From Nocardia uniformis NBRC 13702 (GTDB lineage Bacteria > Actinomycetota > Actinomycetes > Mycobacteriales > Mycobacteriaceae), in NCBI RefSeq assembly GCF_001613345.1, contig NZ_BDCE01000075.1, positions 1 to 64,000 on the forward strand: a DNA stretch of 64,000 nucleotides, given 5' to 3'. Each line of letters starts with the position of its first letter. The first letter of the stretch is position 1. A model generated the notes under the pieces. The model made no database searches, was not told the DNA's origin, and saw nothing but the letters and a program-made list of their open reading frames with translations. The translations under genes and the position numbers were made by a program. Positions 8,137 through 17,127 of this stretch are shown here, in pieces.

Positions 8137-9360
8137 ATGGCCCTTCTCGCCGAGGCCGCGGCCGATTCCACGCCGTCGGCAATTATCTCGCTGCTCCAGA
8201 TCTCGGTGGCCACGGTCGTCGCGACAATCCTCGCTCGCGCATTGCGCGGGTATGTACCGGACGTGGTGTTGCTCCTGGGATTCGGTGTGCTCCTCGGCCC
8301 GCACGTCCTCGGCACCGCCGGGACCGCGGGCGGTGTGGAGCTGATCAGTCAGCTGGGGCTGGGCATGCTGTTCCTGCTGGCGGGCTATGAGCTGGATCCG
8401 CGGGTCCTGCGGGGCAAGTCGGGGCCGACGGCGTGGGTCACCTGGCTGATCAGTCTTGCCCTGGCCACCCTGGTGGTCGCCCTGGCCGCCCCGCAGGTGG
8501 GTTTCGCCGCGCATGTGGCGGTCGGTATCGCCATGACCTCCACCGCGCTGGGTACCCTGCTGCCGATCCTGAAGCAGGCCGGACTCCTGGACAGCGCCCT
8601 GGGTAGGGCGGTACTGCGCCATGGCGCAATCGGTGAGCTGGGACCGATTCTGGCCATGTCGGTGCTGCTGTCGAGTCGCAATCCGGTGGCCGCCATTGTC
8701 GTCCTGGCGCTGTTCGCCATCGCGGCCGTACTGTTCGCGGTGGTGCCCCGGCATCTCCTCGACCGGGTGCCCGATATCCGCCGCCTGCTCATCGATATGG
8801 GCGGAAGTACGGTGCAGTTGCCGGTCAGAATGGTGCTGTTACTCCTGCTGACCCTGATGGGCATTGCCGAGGTGTTCGAACTCGATGTGGTACTGGGCGC
8901 GTTCGCGGCGGGCATGATTTTGCGGATTCTGGTGCAGGACGAGGATCCGCTGATCGAATCCGACATGAACACAATCGGTTTCGGGCTGCTCATTCCGGTG
9001 TTCTTCGTGGTCTCCGGGATGGGTATCGATCCGTCCGCGATCGCCGAGAATCCCCTGCGCTGGTTGCTGTTCGTACTCGCCATCGCGGTCGCGCGCGGGG
9101 TGCCGGTGTGGGTGACCGAGAAGTACTTCTCGCACGGCACGAATCTGACCTCCGGACGCGAACGAGCGCAGCTGGCCCTGTATTCGGCGACCGGACTGCC
9201 GATTATCGTCGCGGTAACCGAGGTGGCGACCACGGCCGAACTCATCGATCAGGATGTGGCGTCGATCCTGGTGGCGGCGGGAGCGACGACGGTGCTGCTG
9301 TTCCCGCTGCTGGCCCGATTGCTCGGGCCGGGCGCGACGGACAAGGCCGCGGTCGGCTGA
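8137..9360 (+). CDS. CPA2-type cation:proton antiporter (KefB-like membrane domain)
   Basis: A 407-residue membrane antiporter of the Na+/H+ exchanger CPA2 fold. Features include about twelve hydrophobic helices, LGMLFLLAGYELDPRVLRG, the helix pair with VGIAMTSTALGTLLPILK, and the GAFAAGMILRILVQDEDPLIE stretch typical of KefB/KefC-like transporters. It has no C-terminal RCK/TrkA-N domain, so it would be a stand-alone exchanger. The ATG at 8137 is chosen because upstream in-frame residues are polar and unlike the family. The downstream neighbour is convergent with only 3 bp between stop codons. Ion specificity cannot be read from the sequence. Confidence 0.82.
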   Translation: MALLAEAAADSTPSAIISLLQISVATVVATILARALRGYVPDVVLLLGFGVLLGPHVLGTAGTAGGVELISQLGLGMLFLLAGYELDPRVLRGKSGPTAWVTWLISLALATLVVALAAPQVGFAAHVAVGIAMTSTALGTLLPILKQAGLLDSALGRAVLRHGAIGELGPILAMSVLLSSRNPVAAIVVLALFAIAAVLFAVVPRHLLDRVPDIRRLLIDMGGSTVQLPVRMVLLLLLTLMGIAEVFELDVVLGAFAAGMILRILVQDEDPLIESDMNTIGFGLLIPVFFVVSGMGIDPSAIAENPLRWLLFVLAIAVARGVPVWVTEKYFSHGTNLTSGRERAQLALYSATGLPIIVAVTEVATTAELIDQDVASILVAAGATTVLLFPLLARLLGPGATDKAAVG

Positions 9361-9363
9361 CCG

Positions 9364-10482
9364 TCACAGCCAGTCGACAGCCCATCGATAGGGCCGGGGC
9401 CAGTAGAGCGGGCCCTGCGGAATCTGCTGCCCCCAATGGGTTTCGGCGGCCGCCACCCCGCGCAGCGCAGTCGGCGGCGGTGCGTCGTCGTGCAGTTCGC
9501 GCACATGCCGCCGCCAGTTGTTGATCATGTGAGGTACGAGTCGGCGGTCCCGGTCGAAGGCGTAGTCGACGCAGCGGGCCATGAGCGTGTCGACGGCCTG
9601 GGCGGCCTGGTCACGGTCGGTCGCGGCGAGCGAGTACAGATACGCCTGCAGCAGGTCGTAGCCGATCAGATCGTGGGTCGATACCTGCCCGCTCTCCAGG
9701 GCGAGGATGCCGAGCCGGGTGTGCGACTCCTCGTCGATCCAGATGGCGTGCGCTTCAGCGAGCCGATTGTCGAAAATGAGCGACATCATCAGGCCGAGTA
9801 CCGATTTCGCCGCGATCAGCGGATCGGGGCGGCCGGTGGCGAAGGCGGTGCCCAGCAGTGCGCGGAAGGCCGTGGCCGCTTCCGCGGGACGCCCCGCCGC
9901 GAGGAGCGCGTCGGCAGCCTCGCCCTGCGCGCACTGTTCGGCGGGCGGCTGCTTCGCTGCCGTGACGGCGGTCGCGGTGCCGTCCGGAGACGTCCGGAGC
10001 GCGTCCATGGTTTCGCCCTCGTCGGCGAGGATCTGCGCGTATCTGGCCGCGAGATCGGCCCTTTCGATACCGCGCAGCAGCACGAAGGCCGTCTTGGCGG
10101 CCATCAGGACTTCCTCGCGGCTGCCGTGTGCGCGACGCAATTCGAGGCAGCGGTCGGCCATTCCGACCGCGATATCGGCGCGGCCGAGCTTGGTGGCCGC
10201 CTCCACGCCCATCGAATACAGGGTGGCGAGCATCCCCACCGGGATATCGGCCGGATAGCGCGCCGGGCCGTATTGCAGGACCCGTAGGGCCTGCTCGTAA
10301 TCCCCGGCCGCGAACGCGGCCCGGAAACGGTAGGACACGATCCAGCCGTAATCCTGTGGGTCCGGTGCGGTGTCGAGCCCGTCGTCGAAGGCGATCAGCC
10401 TGGCCAGCGCCTCGGCCGCGCGACCATCGCGCAGCAGTTCGTTGACCTCGTTCATGACGGCGACGAAGACTTGTCGATCCAT
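9364..10482 (-). CDS. Helical-repeat (TPR-like) protein, short paralogue
   Basis: This 372-residue soluble alanine-rich protein has no confident family name. Its N-terminal half (MDRQVFVAVMNEVNELLRDG, QDYGWIVSYRFRAAFAAGDY) and its C-terminal half ending in RPYRWAVDWL closely match the 630-residue protein at 14529-16421. Repeated helix pairs such as AAEALARLIAFDD and YEQALRVLQYGPARYPA look TPR-like. The short form lacks the long Pro/Gln-rich insert of its paralogue but keeps the junction KQPPAEQ. It lies 57 bp downstream of the TetR gene on the same strand. The start is supported by an AGGGGAG sequence upstream. A scaffold or regulatory role is a guess. Confidence 0.7.
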   Translation of the reverse strand: MDRQVFVAVMNEVNELLRDGRAAEALARLIAFDDGLDTAPDPQDYGWIVSYRFRAAFAAGDYEQALRVLQYGPARYPADIPVGMLATLYSMGVEAATKLGRADIAVGMADRCLELRRAHGSREEVLMAAKTAFVLLRGIERADLAARYAQILADEGETMDALRTSPDGTATAVTAAKQPPAEQCAQGEAADALLAAGRPAEAATAFRALLGTAFATGRPDPLIAAKSVLGLMMSLIFDNRLAEAHAIWIDEESHTRLGILALESGQVSTHDLIGYDLLQAYLYSLAATDRDQAAQAVDTLMARCVDYAFDRDRRLVPHMINNWRRHVRELHDDAPPPTALRGVAAAETHWGQQIPQGPLYWPRPYRWAVDWL

Positions 10483-10539
10483 ACCTGTGCTTACTCCCCT
10501 GATTCCGGCGAACCCGAATCCTAGCCGTGGCGGCCGAAT

Positions 10540-11259
10540 TCAGCCGGTGCGCTGGGGTTCGCCGCGGGCGAGCAGATCGGCGACCAGGGTATCGCGGGTC
10601 AATGGCACGTCGAGGCTGCGCGCATTGCCCTCCATGAGGGCGAGGACCGATTCGGCGAGGATGCCCTCGACCTGTTCGGAGGTGAGATTCAACGCCGGGT
10701 CGGCGCGCCAGCTGTTCACCACACCGTCGACGAAGCCAATAATTCCGAAGGCGGTGGGGCGGGCGCGATTCGGGTCGATCCCGAAGCGGGTGAGGGTGGC
10801 GGCGAACAGGTCCGCGAGGTGCCCGCCGATGCGATCGCGCGCCCCGGCCAAGGCCTGTGACGACCCGCCCTGCGGGTCGGCGGCGGTGAGGAAGCGGTGC
10901 AGGTTGGGGTGGCGTTCCACCCAGCCGACATAGGTGCCGACCGCGCCGCGCACGGCGTCGCGGAGGGTGCCGTCGGGGTGCAGGCGCGGAAGTAGTTCGG
11001 CCAGCAGCGAATCCAGAATGTGGCGGCGAATCTGATCGTCGAGGTCGGCGCGGCCGTCGAAGTGGCGGTACACCACCGGGCGTGGGACGCGCAGCCGGTC
11101 GGCGATCTGCTGCACCGAGATCTCGATACCGTTCTGCTCGATCACGGCCAGTGCGGCATCGAGCATATCGGCGCGGCGGCGGGCCTTGTGACCGTTCCAG
11201 CGGGTACTGCGGCCGTCCGCCGCGCGCGGCGTCGCATTCGGGCTGGTCTTGGTCACCAA
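10540..11259 (-). CDS. TetR-family transcriptional regulator
   Basis: A 239-residue repressor-type protein. The N-terminal helix-turn-helix is clear: ADMLDAALAVIEQNGIEISV, then QQIADRLRVPRPVVYRHFDG. The rest is an all-helical ligand/dimer domain with a conserved-looking IIGFVDGVVNSW segment. It is divergent from the di-iron oxygenase at 11428, with 168 bp between, and very probably controls that oxygenase/monooxygenase pair; it may also be co-transcribed with the helical-repeat gene behind it. Confidence 0.9.
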   Translation of the reverse strand: MVTKTSPNATPRAADGRSTRWNGHKARRRADMLDAALAVIEQNGIEISVQQIADRLRVPRPVVYRHFDGRADLDDQIRRHILDSLLAELLPRLHPDGTLRDAVRGAVGTYVGWVERHPNLHRFLTAADPQGGSSQALAGARDRIGGHLADLFAATLTRFGIDPNRARPTAFGIIGFVDGVVNSWRADPALNLTSEQVEGILAESVLALMEGNARSLDVPLTRDTLVADLLARGEPQRTG

Positions 11260-11319
11260 CCAACCTTAGCGCGATTCGAATCTGCCCGAGACGACCCGTC
11301 TCACACAGTCGGTCCGAGC

Positions 11320-11402
11320 TGATACCCGGCCGGTCACGATCACCCCCGCCCCATTGACTGATACATGCTGTCTCACTAACCTGGATGTCACGGCTAGTAT
11401 CA
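11320..11402. promoter_or_regulatory. Candidate TetR operator region
   Basis: TGATAC occurs at 11320-11325 and 11359-11364, and its inverse GTATCA at 11397-11402, inside the divergent gap between the TetR gene and the oxygenase. The arrangement could be an operator, but the words are short and the spacing is wide. Confidence 0.3.
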
Positions 11403-11427
11403 GAAACTTCGAGGTCGGAGAGCTGTC

Positions 11428-12327
11428 ATGGGCAATGAGGCCGCACTTCTCCCGCAGGATTCCTTCGCGCGACGGTTGCTGACCGGATCGGTGAAGAAGT
11501 CCTACGACCCGGTGGTGGACCTGGATTGGGACGCGCCACTGGATCCGGAGAAACTCTTCCTGCCGCCGGAGGTGATCTCGCTCTTCGGCACCGAGCTGTG
11601 GGAGTCGCTGACGCCGGCGCAGCGGCGGGAGCTGTCGCGCCAGGAGCTCGCCAATGTGCTGTCGGTGGGAATCTGGTTCGAGAATCTGCTCAATCGGCTG
11701 CTGCTGCGCGAGCTGATGAACAGCGACCCCACCTCCCGGCATTCGCACTACACACTCACCGAGATGGGTGACGAGTGTCGGCACATGATGATGTTCGGGA
11801 AGGTCATCGACCGAATCGAGGCGCGACCGTACTGGCCGAATGCCGGTGGGCGCGTGCTCATCTCGAGTCTGCAGATCTTCCTGCGCGGGTCGATGGTGTG
11901 GGTGGGCGCGCTGGTCGGCGAGGAGATCTTCGACGCCGTGCAGCGGCGGACCCTCGACGATCCCGAATTGCAGCCACTGGTGGCGCGGGCCATGCGCATC
12001 CATGTCACCGAGGAGGCGCGGCATATCGGATTCGCGCGCGATGCCCTGGCCCGGCGGCGCGGCACCATGTCGAAGGCCGAACTCGCCTACACCCGTTTAT
12101 GTGTCGCGGTGGCCGCGCCGCTGTTCGTATATCTGCTTACCAACCAGCACATGTATACGCGGGCGGGCCTGGATGGACGCGCCGCTCGGCGGATCGCGCG
12201 TCAGAACCCCTATGCCAAGCAGATGCTGGGGGCGGGTGCCGCGAACCTGGCGGCGTTCCTGGATAAGCAGGGCCTGATCGGCCCTGTCGGCAAGGCCATC
12301 TGGCGGCGGCGGGGGCTGATGGCATGA
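11428..12327 (+). CDS. AurF-like di-iron oxygenase
   Basis: This 299-residue protein belongs to the AurF family of non-haem di-iron oxygenases; AurF itself N-oxygenates p-aminobenzoate. The ligand set is complete: E85 (WFEN), E116 and H119 (GDECRHMMMF), E165/E166 (GEEIFDAV), then H192, E196 and H199 (IHVTEEARH). A GGAGAG ribosome site precedes the ATG. Its last codons overlap the next gene as ATGA, so oxygenase and flavin monooxygenase are made together. Substrate unknown; family members act on aryl amines or on lipid-like substrates, and nothing here decides between them. Confidence 0.88.
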   Translation: MGNEAALLPQDSFARRLLTGSVKKSYDPVVDLDWDAPLDPEKLFLPPEVISLFGTELWESLTPAQRRELSRQELANVLSVGIWFENLLNRLLLRELMNSDPTSRHSHYTLTEMGDECRHMMMFGKVIDRIEARPYWPNAGGRVLISSLQIFLRGSMVWVGALVGEEIFDAVQRRTLDDPELQPLVARAMRIHVTEEARHIGFARDALARRRGTMSKAELAYTRLCVAVAAPLFVYLLTNQHMYTRAGLDGRAARRIARQNPYAKQMLGAGAANLAAFLDKQGLIGPVGKAIWRRRGLMA

Positions 12328-14123
12328 GTGACCGGTCTCCGGAGCAGGCCGGACCCGAGGTCGTGATCATCGGTGCGGGATTCGGTGGGCTCGGTACCGC
12401 CATCGAACTGCACCGCGCCGGGATCGGTGACTTCGTGATTCTGGAGAAGTCCGCCGAGGTCGGTGGAACCTGGTGGGAGAATACCTATCCCGGTTGCGGC
12501 TGCGATGTGATGTCGCTGCTGTACTCGTTCTCGTATGAGCCGAATCGGGATTGGACGCGCATGTTCGCCCGCCAGGAGGAGATCCTGGACTATCTGAAGC
12601 GGGTGGTGGACCGGTACGGGCTGCGGGATCGGCTGCGCTTGCGATCCGAGGTGACGGCCCTGGATTTCGACGAGAACGCCGACCGGTGGGAGGTACGCAC
12701 CGCCGATGGGACGCGATATCGCCCGCGCGCCGTGGTGCTCGCCGCCGGACCACTGCACGTTCCGTCGATTCCGGATTTTCCGGGACGGGAAACGTTCGGC
12801 GGCACCAGCTTTCATTCGGCCCAGTGGGATCACCGGTTCGATCCGGCCGGTAAACGCATCGCGGTGATCGGTACCGGGGCGAGCGCGGTGCAGTTCGTGC
12901 CCGAGGTCGCACGCGACGCCGCGCGGGTGACGGTATTCCAGCGCACGCCACACTGGGTGATACCCAAGCCCGATCGGCCGCTGTCGCGGTGGGAGCGGCG
13001 GATGTTCCGGCTCCTCCCGGGTTCGCAGCGGCTCTACCGGTGGGCCATCTACTGGGCGTACGAGTCGTCGATCGTGGCGTTCATGAACCCGGATGTCATG
13101 CGGCGCTTCGAATTCCTGGCCCGATCGCACCTGCGCCGCCAGGTGCGCGATCCGCGGTTGCGGCGCGAGCTCACGCCGGACTATCGGCTGGGCTGCAAGC
13201 GAATCCTGGTATCGGACGACTACTACCCGACCCTGCAACGCGACAATGTCGACCTGGTGACCGAGCCGATCGCGCACCTGTCCCCCACCGGAATCACCAC
13301 CGCCGACGGCGTTGCCCGCGAATTCGACGCGATTGTCTACGGCACCGGGTTCAAGATCGCCGACCGGTTCGCCGACCAGCACCTCGTCGGCGCGAACGGC
13401 CGTTCGCTGCAAGACGCCTGGCGCGGCGGTATGGAGGCCTTCCTCGGTGTCACCGTACACGGTTTCCCGAATCTGTTCCTCGTCATGGGACCCAATTCCG
13501 GTGGCGGAAACCAGTCCATCGTCTTCATGATCGAGGCACAGGCCCGCTATATCCGCCAATGCCTGGAACTGCTGCGCCGCACCGGCAATACCCGCCTGGA
13601 GGTGCGCGCGGGTACCCAGCACGAGTTCAACCGGCGGATTCAGGCGAAACTCGCCGGTAGCGTGTGGAATTCCGGTGGCTGCGAGAGCTGGTATCTCGAT
13701 GAGCACGGCGTGAACCGCGCCGCCTGGCCGGGCTCGAGCGTCTCCTACTGGCGCGTCCTGCGCCAACCCGATCCGGGCCATTTCGATCTCACCGTGCCCG
13801 CCGATCGCGAACCCGCACACGACTATTCGGGTCCGGCGCTACTCGACGCCCCGGGCGCGGAGATACCGGTGGCGGTGACCCTGAGCGGCCATCCGGATCC
13901 GATCGACGGCCGCTACCACTGGTACGGCCGCGTCTGCGCTACCAATGGCGACGAACTTCCCGATCCGGGCCGCTCCCAGGTCTTTCTGACCCTCCCCGGC
14001 CGACATCCGACCGCGGCACGGCTGGAAGAACGCGACCCGTGGGGCAATCTACGGATTACCGGTGTCGGCGAACCGCCCTATCCCTGGGAGCAGGTGGGCG
14101 ATGCGACGCCCGCCCGACTCTGA
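12324..14123 (+). CDS. FAD-dependent monooxygenase (BVMO-like) with C-terminal DUF4873
   Basis: A 599-residue flavoprotein. It has the FAD-binding VVIIGAGFGGLGTAIELH (residues 13-30), GGTWWENTYPGCGCDV, a Baeyer-Villiger-like fingerprint FGGTSFHSAQWDH, and the NADPH site IAVIGTGASAVQF. The last 90 residues (GHPDPIDGRYHWYGRVCATN) resemble DUF4873, often fused to such monooxygenases in mycobacteria and nocardiae. It starts inside the end of the AurF-like gene (ATGA overlap). The pair probably performs successive oxidations of one substrate, or the flavoprotein may act on a product of the di-iron enzyme; both are inferences. Confidence 0.88.
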   Translation: MSDRSPEQAGPEVVIIGAGFGGLGTAIELHRAGIGDFVILEKSAEVGGTWWENTYPGCGCDVMSLLYSFSYEPNRDWTRMFARQEEILDYLKRVVDRYGLRDRLRLRSEVTALDFDENADRWEVRTADGTRYRPRAVVLAAGPLHVPSIPDFPGRETFGGTSFHSAQWDHRFDPAGKRIAVIGTGASAVQFVPEVARDAARVTVFQRTPHWVIPKPDRPLSRWERRMFRLLPGSQRLYRWAIYWAYESSIVAFMNPDVMRRFEFLARSHLRRQVRDPRLRRELTPDYRLGCKRILVSDDYYPTLQRDNVDLVTEPIAHLSPTGITTADGVAREFDAIVYGTGFKIADRFADQHLVGANGRSLQDAWRGGMEAFLGVTVHGFPNLFLVMGPNSGGGNQSIVFMIEAQARYIRQCLELLRRTGNTRLEVRAGTQHEFNRRIQAKLAGSVWNSGGCESWYLDEHGVNRAAWPGSSVSYWRVLRQPDPGHFDLTVPADREPAHDYSGPALLDAPGAEIPVAVTLSGHPDPIDGRYHWYGRVCATNGDELPDPGRSQVFLTLPGRHPTAARLEERDPWGNLRITGVGEPPYPWEQVGDATPARL

Positions 14124-14131
14124 ACCGCTCG

Positions 14132-14500
14132 TCAGCGCAGGGCGTCGAGGGACGCCTCGTCGCGCGCGAGATAGGCGCGGCCGTCCGCGGTGAGGACGAT
14201 CGGGCGCTGAATCAACCTGGGATGCTCGGCGAGTGCGGTAATCCAGCGGTCCCGGTCGGCAGCGGTCCTTCGCCAGCCGGAGACACCGAGCTCCTTGGCT
14301 TCGGCCTCCGCGGTACGAGTGATATCCCACGGTTCGAGACCGAGCTTCGCCAGCACCGCACGGATTTCCGCGGCGGTGGGCGGATTGTCGAGATAACGGC
14401 GCTCGGTGTAGTTCACACCGCTCTCCTCGAGTACCGCCTTGGCGGCGCGACTCTTCGAACACTTCTGGTTGTGCCAGATCTCCGTCTGTTCGGATGCCAT
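14132..14500 (-). CDS. arsC: ArsC-family (glutaredoxin-type) arsenate reductase-like protein
   Basis: A 122-residue thioredoxin-fold protein. It begins MASEQTEIWHNQKCSKSRAA, with the catalytic cysteine in CSKSR at about residue 14, and carries the typical RPIVLTADGRAYLARDE C-terminal segment around the cis-Pro loop. The length fits the family. It lies 28 bp downstream of the long helical-repeat gene on the same strand, so it is probably co-transcribed with it, and converges on the monooxygenase with an 8-bp gap. No other ars genes are nearby, so a general thiol-redox role is as likely as arsenic resistance. Confidence 0.85.
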   Translation of the reverse strand: MASEQTEIWHNQKCSKSRAAKAVLEESGVNYTERRYLDNPPTAAEIRAVLAKLGLEPWDITRTAEAEAKELGVSGWRRTAADRDRWITALAEHPRLIQRPIVLTADGRAYLARDEASLDALR

Positions 14501-14528
14501 AAGCGCAGCCTAACCACCGCGCCCGCGG

Positions 14529-16421
14529 TCACAGCCAGTCGACCACCCAGCTGTGCGGGCGCATCCAGAAGAGCGGGCCCGGGGGAATCGGGTGGCCCCA
14601 GCGCTGTTCGGCCTGGTGCAGGGCGGCCAGTGCGGGCGGCGGCGGGGTGCCGTCGAAGATCTCGTGGATGTGCTGACGCCAGGTGTTGAGGATGGGGGCG
14701 ACGGTGTCGGGGTCATGAGCGAAGGCGAAATCGACGCAGCGGGCCATGAGGGCGTCCACGGAATTGGCGGCGGCGACCGGATCACCGCCGCCGAGGGCGT
14801 GCAGGAACGCCTCGACCAGCGCGTAGGCAATGGCGTCGTGGACGGAGGTCTGACCGTTCTCCAGGGCCCAGATACCGAGGAAGGTGGGACCTGTCTCATC
14901 GGTCCACACCGCGTGGGCCTCGGCGGCGCGATCGTCGAAGATGAGCGCGGTGAGTAGGCCCAGAACCGATTTCCCCATGATCAGCGAATCGGGTTGGCCC
15001 TTCTCGGCGACCTCATCGATGAGGGCGCGGAAGGCGGCCGCGGCCAGGCCCGCGCGGCCGGCGGCCAGGAGCGCGTCGGCGGTTTCGCCACCGGCGACCT
15101 GATCGGCGGGTGGCTGTTTCGGGTCGGGGGCGGTGTACGCGCCCGCGGCGGGGCCGTAGTCGATGGGCTCGACCGACGGTGCTGGCGGCGGGGGAATATC
15201 GCTGGGACCGGGCAGCGATTGGGTGGCGGACAGAGTCGCTGCGTACGGCGGCGATTCCGGCGCGAGCGAGGGCAGTTCGAAGAAGAGGGTGGCGGGGTCG
15301 GCGGGCGGCTGCTGTCCCGGCGGGGGTGGTGTGACCGGCGGTTGCTGGCCGCGCGCCGGAAGCTGGCCGGGTCCCGGGAACTGACCGGGTCCCAGCGGCT
15401 GACTCGGTGCCGGTGGTTGGGGCTGCTCGAATCCGAACTCCGGGAGCTGCGCCGCGGGTGCTTCCGACCCGAACGGTGGCAGCTGATCTGCCGCCTCGCG
15501 CTCGCGGCGCGCCCGGCGGCCCAATGGCGGCTGCTGAGCCGGCGGTGGTTCCGACGCCCCCCGTTGCGCGAGCGGTGGCGGTTGACCGAAGGCTTCCTCC
15601 GACTCCGACAACGACCGTCGTGCCAACGGTGGCAGGTCACCCGACAATGATCGCGGGTCCACCGGTCCCGGCTGCCCCAGCGGCGGCTCCTGCCCGAGCC
15701 CCAACGGCTCACCGAACGGCGGGTGATCCAGCGGCGACGGTGGTTCCCCCGGGGGCAGCGCCCCCGCGAGCCGATCCTGAATCGCCGGGGAATTGTCGAG
15801 GTATTCGCGTGCCTCGCGGGCGAATTCATTGTCGACGCCGGTGAGCCAGTCGCGGCCCGACCAGAGGATATCGAAGACATCGCCGCCGACCCGGTGCTCC
15901 ACCGCGGCGCAGAGAGCGTAGTAGCCGTAGGCGCGGTAATCCTCGAACTCCTCGCCCTCGCGGACCAGCAGGACCGCGTACGGGGTTGCGAGGTCATGTC
16001 TTTCGATATCGCCGAGCAGGGTGCACGCGGTCATGGCGGCCATGAGCACCTCATTGGGGGTACCGATCTGGCGACGGATGGCAATGCACTTATCGGCCAT
16101 CCCCACCGCCGAATCCGCCTGCCCCAGCTGGGTGGCGGCCTCCACGGCCATGGAGTACATGGTGGCCATACTTCCGGCGGGAATATCGGCGGCGAAGCGG
16201 GCTGGACCGTTCTCGGCGATATGCAGTGCCTGCGCGAAATCGCCGGCGGCGAAGGCGGCTCGGAAGCGGTAGGACACGATCCAGCCGTAGTCCTGCTCAT
16301 CGGGTTGGTCGAGCAGCATGTCGTCGAAGGTCGTGAGCCGTGCGAGCGCCGCTGTCGCCTCTCCCTGCTCCAACATGCCGCTCGCCTCGTTCATCACCGC
16401 GATGAACGCATCTCGATCCAT
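14529..16421 (-). CDS. Helical-repeat (TPR-like) protein with large Pro/Gln-rich insert, long paralogue
   Basis: A 630-residue protein of unknown function. Residues 1-160 (MDRDAFIAVMNEASGML, EQDYGWIVSYRFRAAFAAGDF) and the last 150 (KQPPADQVAGGETADALL to RPHSWVVDWL) align with the 372-residue protein at 9364-10482. Between them lie roughly 320 extra residues, about 250 of which are low-complexity and rich in Pro, Gln, Leu and Gly (GPGQFPGPGQLPARGQQPP), probably disordered. A GGGAAGG ribosome site precedes the chosen ATG; the open frame extends further upstream without family support. It sits between the NTF2-like gene and arsC on the same strand. Confidence 0.75.
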   Translation of the reverse strand: MDRDAFIAVMNEASGMLEQGEATAALARLTTFDDMLLDQPDEQDYGWIVSYRFRAAFAAGDFAQALHIAENGPARFAADIPAGSMATMYSMAVEAATQLGQADSAVGMADKCIAIRRQIGTPNEVLMAAMTACTLLGDIERHDLATPYAVLLVREGEEFEDYRAYGYYALCAAVEHRVGGDVFDILWSGRDWLTGVDNEFAREAREYLDNSPAIQDRLAGALPPGEPPSPLDHPPFGEPLGLGQEPPLGQPGPVDPRSLSGDLPPLARRSLSESEEAFGQPPPLAQRGASEPPPAQQPPLGRRARREREAADQLPPFGSEAPAAQLPEFGFEQPQPPAPSQPLGPGQFPGPGQLPARGQQPPVTPPPPGQQPPADPATLFFELPSLAPESPPYAATLSATQSLPGPSDIPPPPAPSVEPIDYGPAAGAYTAPDPKQPPADQVAGGETADALLAAGRAGLAAAAFRALIDEVAEKGQPDSLIMGKSVLGLLTALIFDDRAAEAHAVWTDETGPTFLGIWALENGQTSVHDAIAYALVEAFLHALGGGDPVAAANSVDALMARCVDFAFAHDPDTVAPILNTWRQHIHEIFDGTPPPPALAALHQAEQRWGHPIPPGPLFWMRPHSWVVDWL

Positions 16422-16530
16422 GATCGCCTTCCCCGAATCGTGCCGAATCCCGGATCGTATGGCGCGACCCGGGATCGGCGTGGGCGGTGAGGGGAATGCC
16501 ACAGTTGCCACGTCATTGGCATGACTGATA

Positions 16531-16561
16531 GCGAGTGCACTTGCGTAGCAAGCACACTCGC
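16531..16561. promoter_or_regulatory. Imperfect hairpin between NTF2-like and long helical-repeat genes
   Basis: GCGAGTGCACTTGC faces GCAAGCACACTCGC across a 3-base loop, with one mismatched position. It lies 110 bp upstream of the long paralogue's start and 49 bp past the NTF2-like stop. It may end the upstream message or be an operator. Confidence 0.45.
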
Positions 16562-16609
16562 AGGTCAGCGGCGTACACACCGGATATCGGCGGTAGGCGT
16601 GCCCAGTGG

Positions 16610-16966
16610 TCAGGCGGGGACCTTGTCCAAGAAGCCGAGTACCCGTTCGATGCGGCCGTCAACCACGGTAATCACATCGAATCCGATCACCAGCGGCTCG
16701 GCGTCGGGTGCTCCGAGGGTCCAGGTGAAGCGCGCGGTGTTGTGATGGCCGTCCACCGGTCCGAGGCCGAATGTCAGTCCGGCGAACTGCTGTTGCGCTC
16801 CGGCCACCATCGCATCGATGGCATCGGGTCCGGTGAGCTGTACCAGCGGATCGGTGAAAGACACGTCCGCGGTGTACAACTCATCGATCAGTTGCCTGCG
16901 CTTACCCGCGTCCGATTCGTTCCAAGTCTCGATGTAGCGCTGTGCGATGTTCTCGAATTCGGTCAT
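16610..16966 (-). CDS. NTF2/SnoaL-like small protein
   Basis: A 118-residue protein with the start MTEFENIAQRYIETWNESD and the cone-fold pattern DELYTADVSFTDPL, VDGHHNTARFTWTL and FDVITVVDGRIERVLGFLDK. SnoaL-like proteins include small isomerases, hydrolases and non-catalytic binding proteins, so no reaction is assigned. A start four codons upstream (16978) is possible, but the family usually begins at MTEF/MTDF. Confidence 0.82.
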   Translation of the reverse strand: MTEFENIAQRYIETWNESDAGKRRQLIDELYTADVSFTDPLVQLTGPDAIDAMVAGAQQQFAGLTFGLGPVDGHHNTARFTWTLGAPDAEPLVIGFDVITVVDGRIERVLGFLDKVPA

Positions 16967-17127
16967 GCTCCAAAGCATCTTCGAGCCGGGGCATGGAGTC
17001 GATTACGCGTCGGGTAATGGTTCGGAACCGGTACTGAGCGCGAATTCGCCCCTGTTCGCGCGTTCGGATGGCAGGATCGGCGCGGATCATCCGATATGAC
17101 ACCGAACCAAATTAGGAGGCTTACCCG

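Noticed and set aside
12210..13820. 536-codon minus-strand open frame
   Set aside because: Antisense to the FAD monooxygenase, which has clear FAD and NADPH motifs in the other direction.
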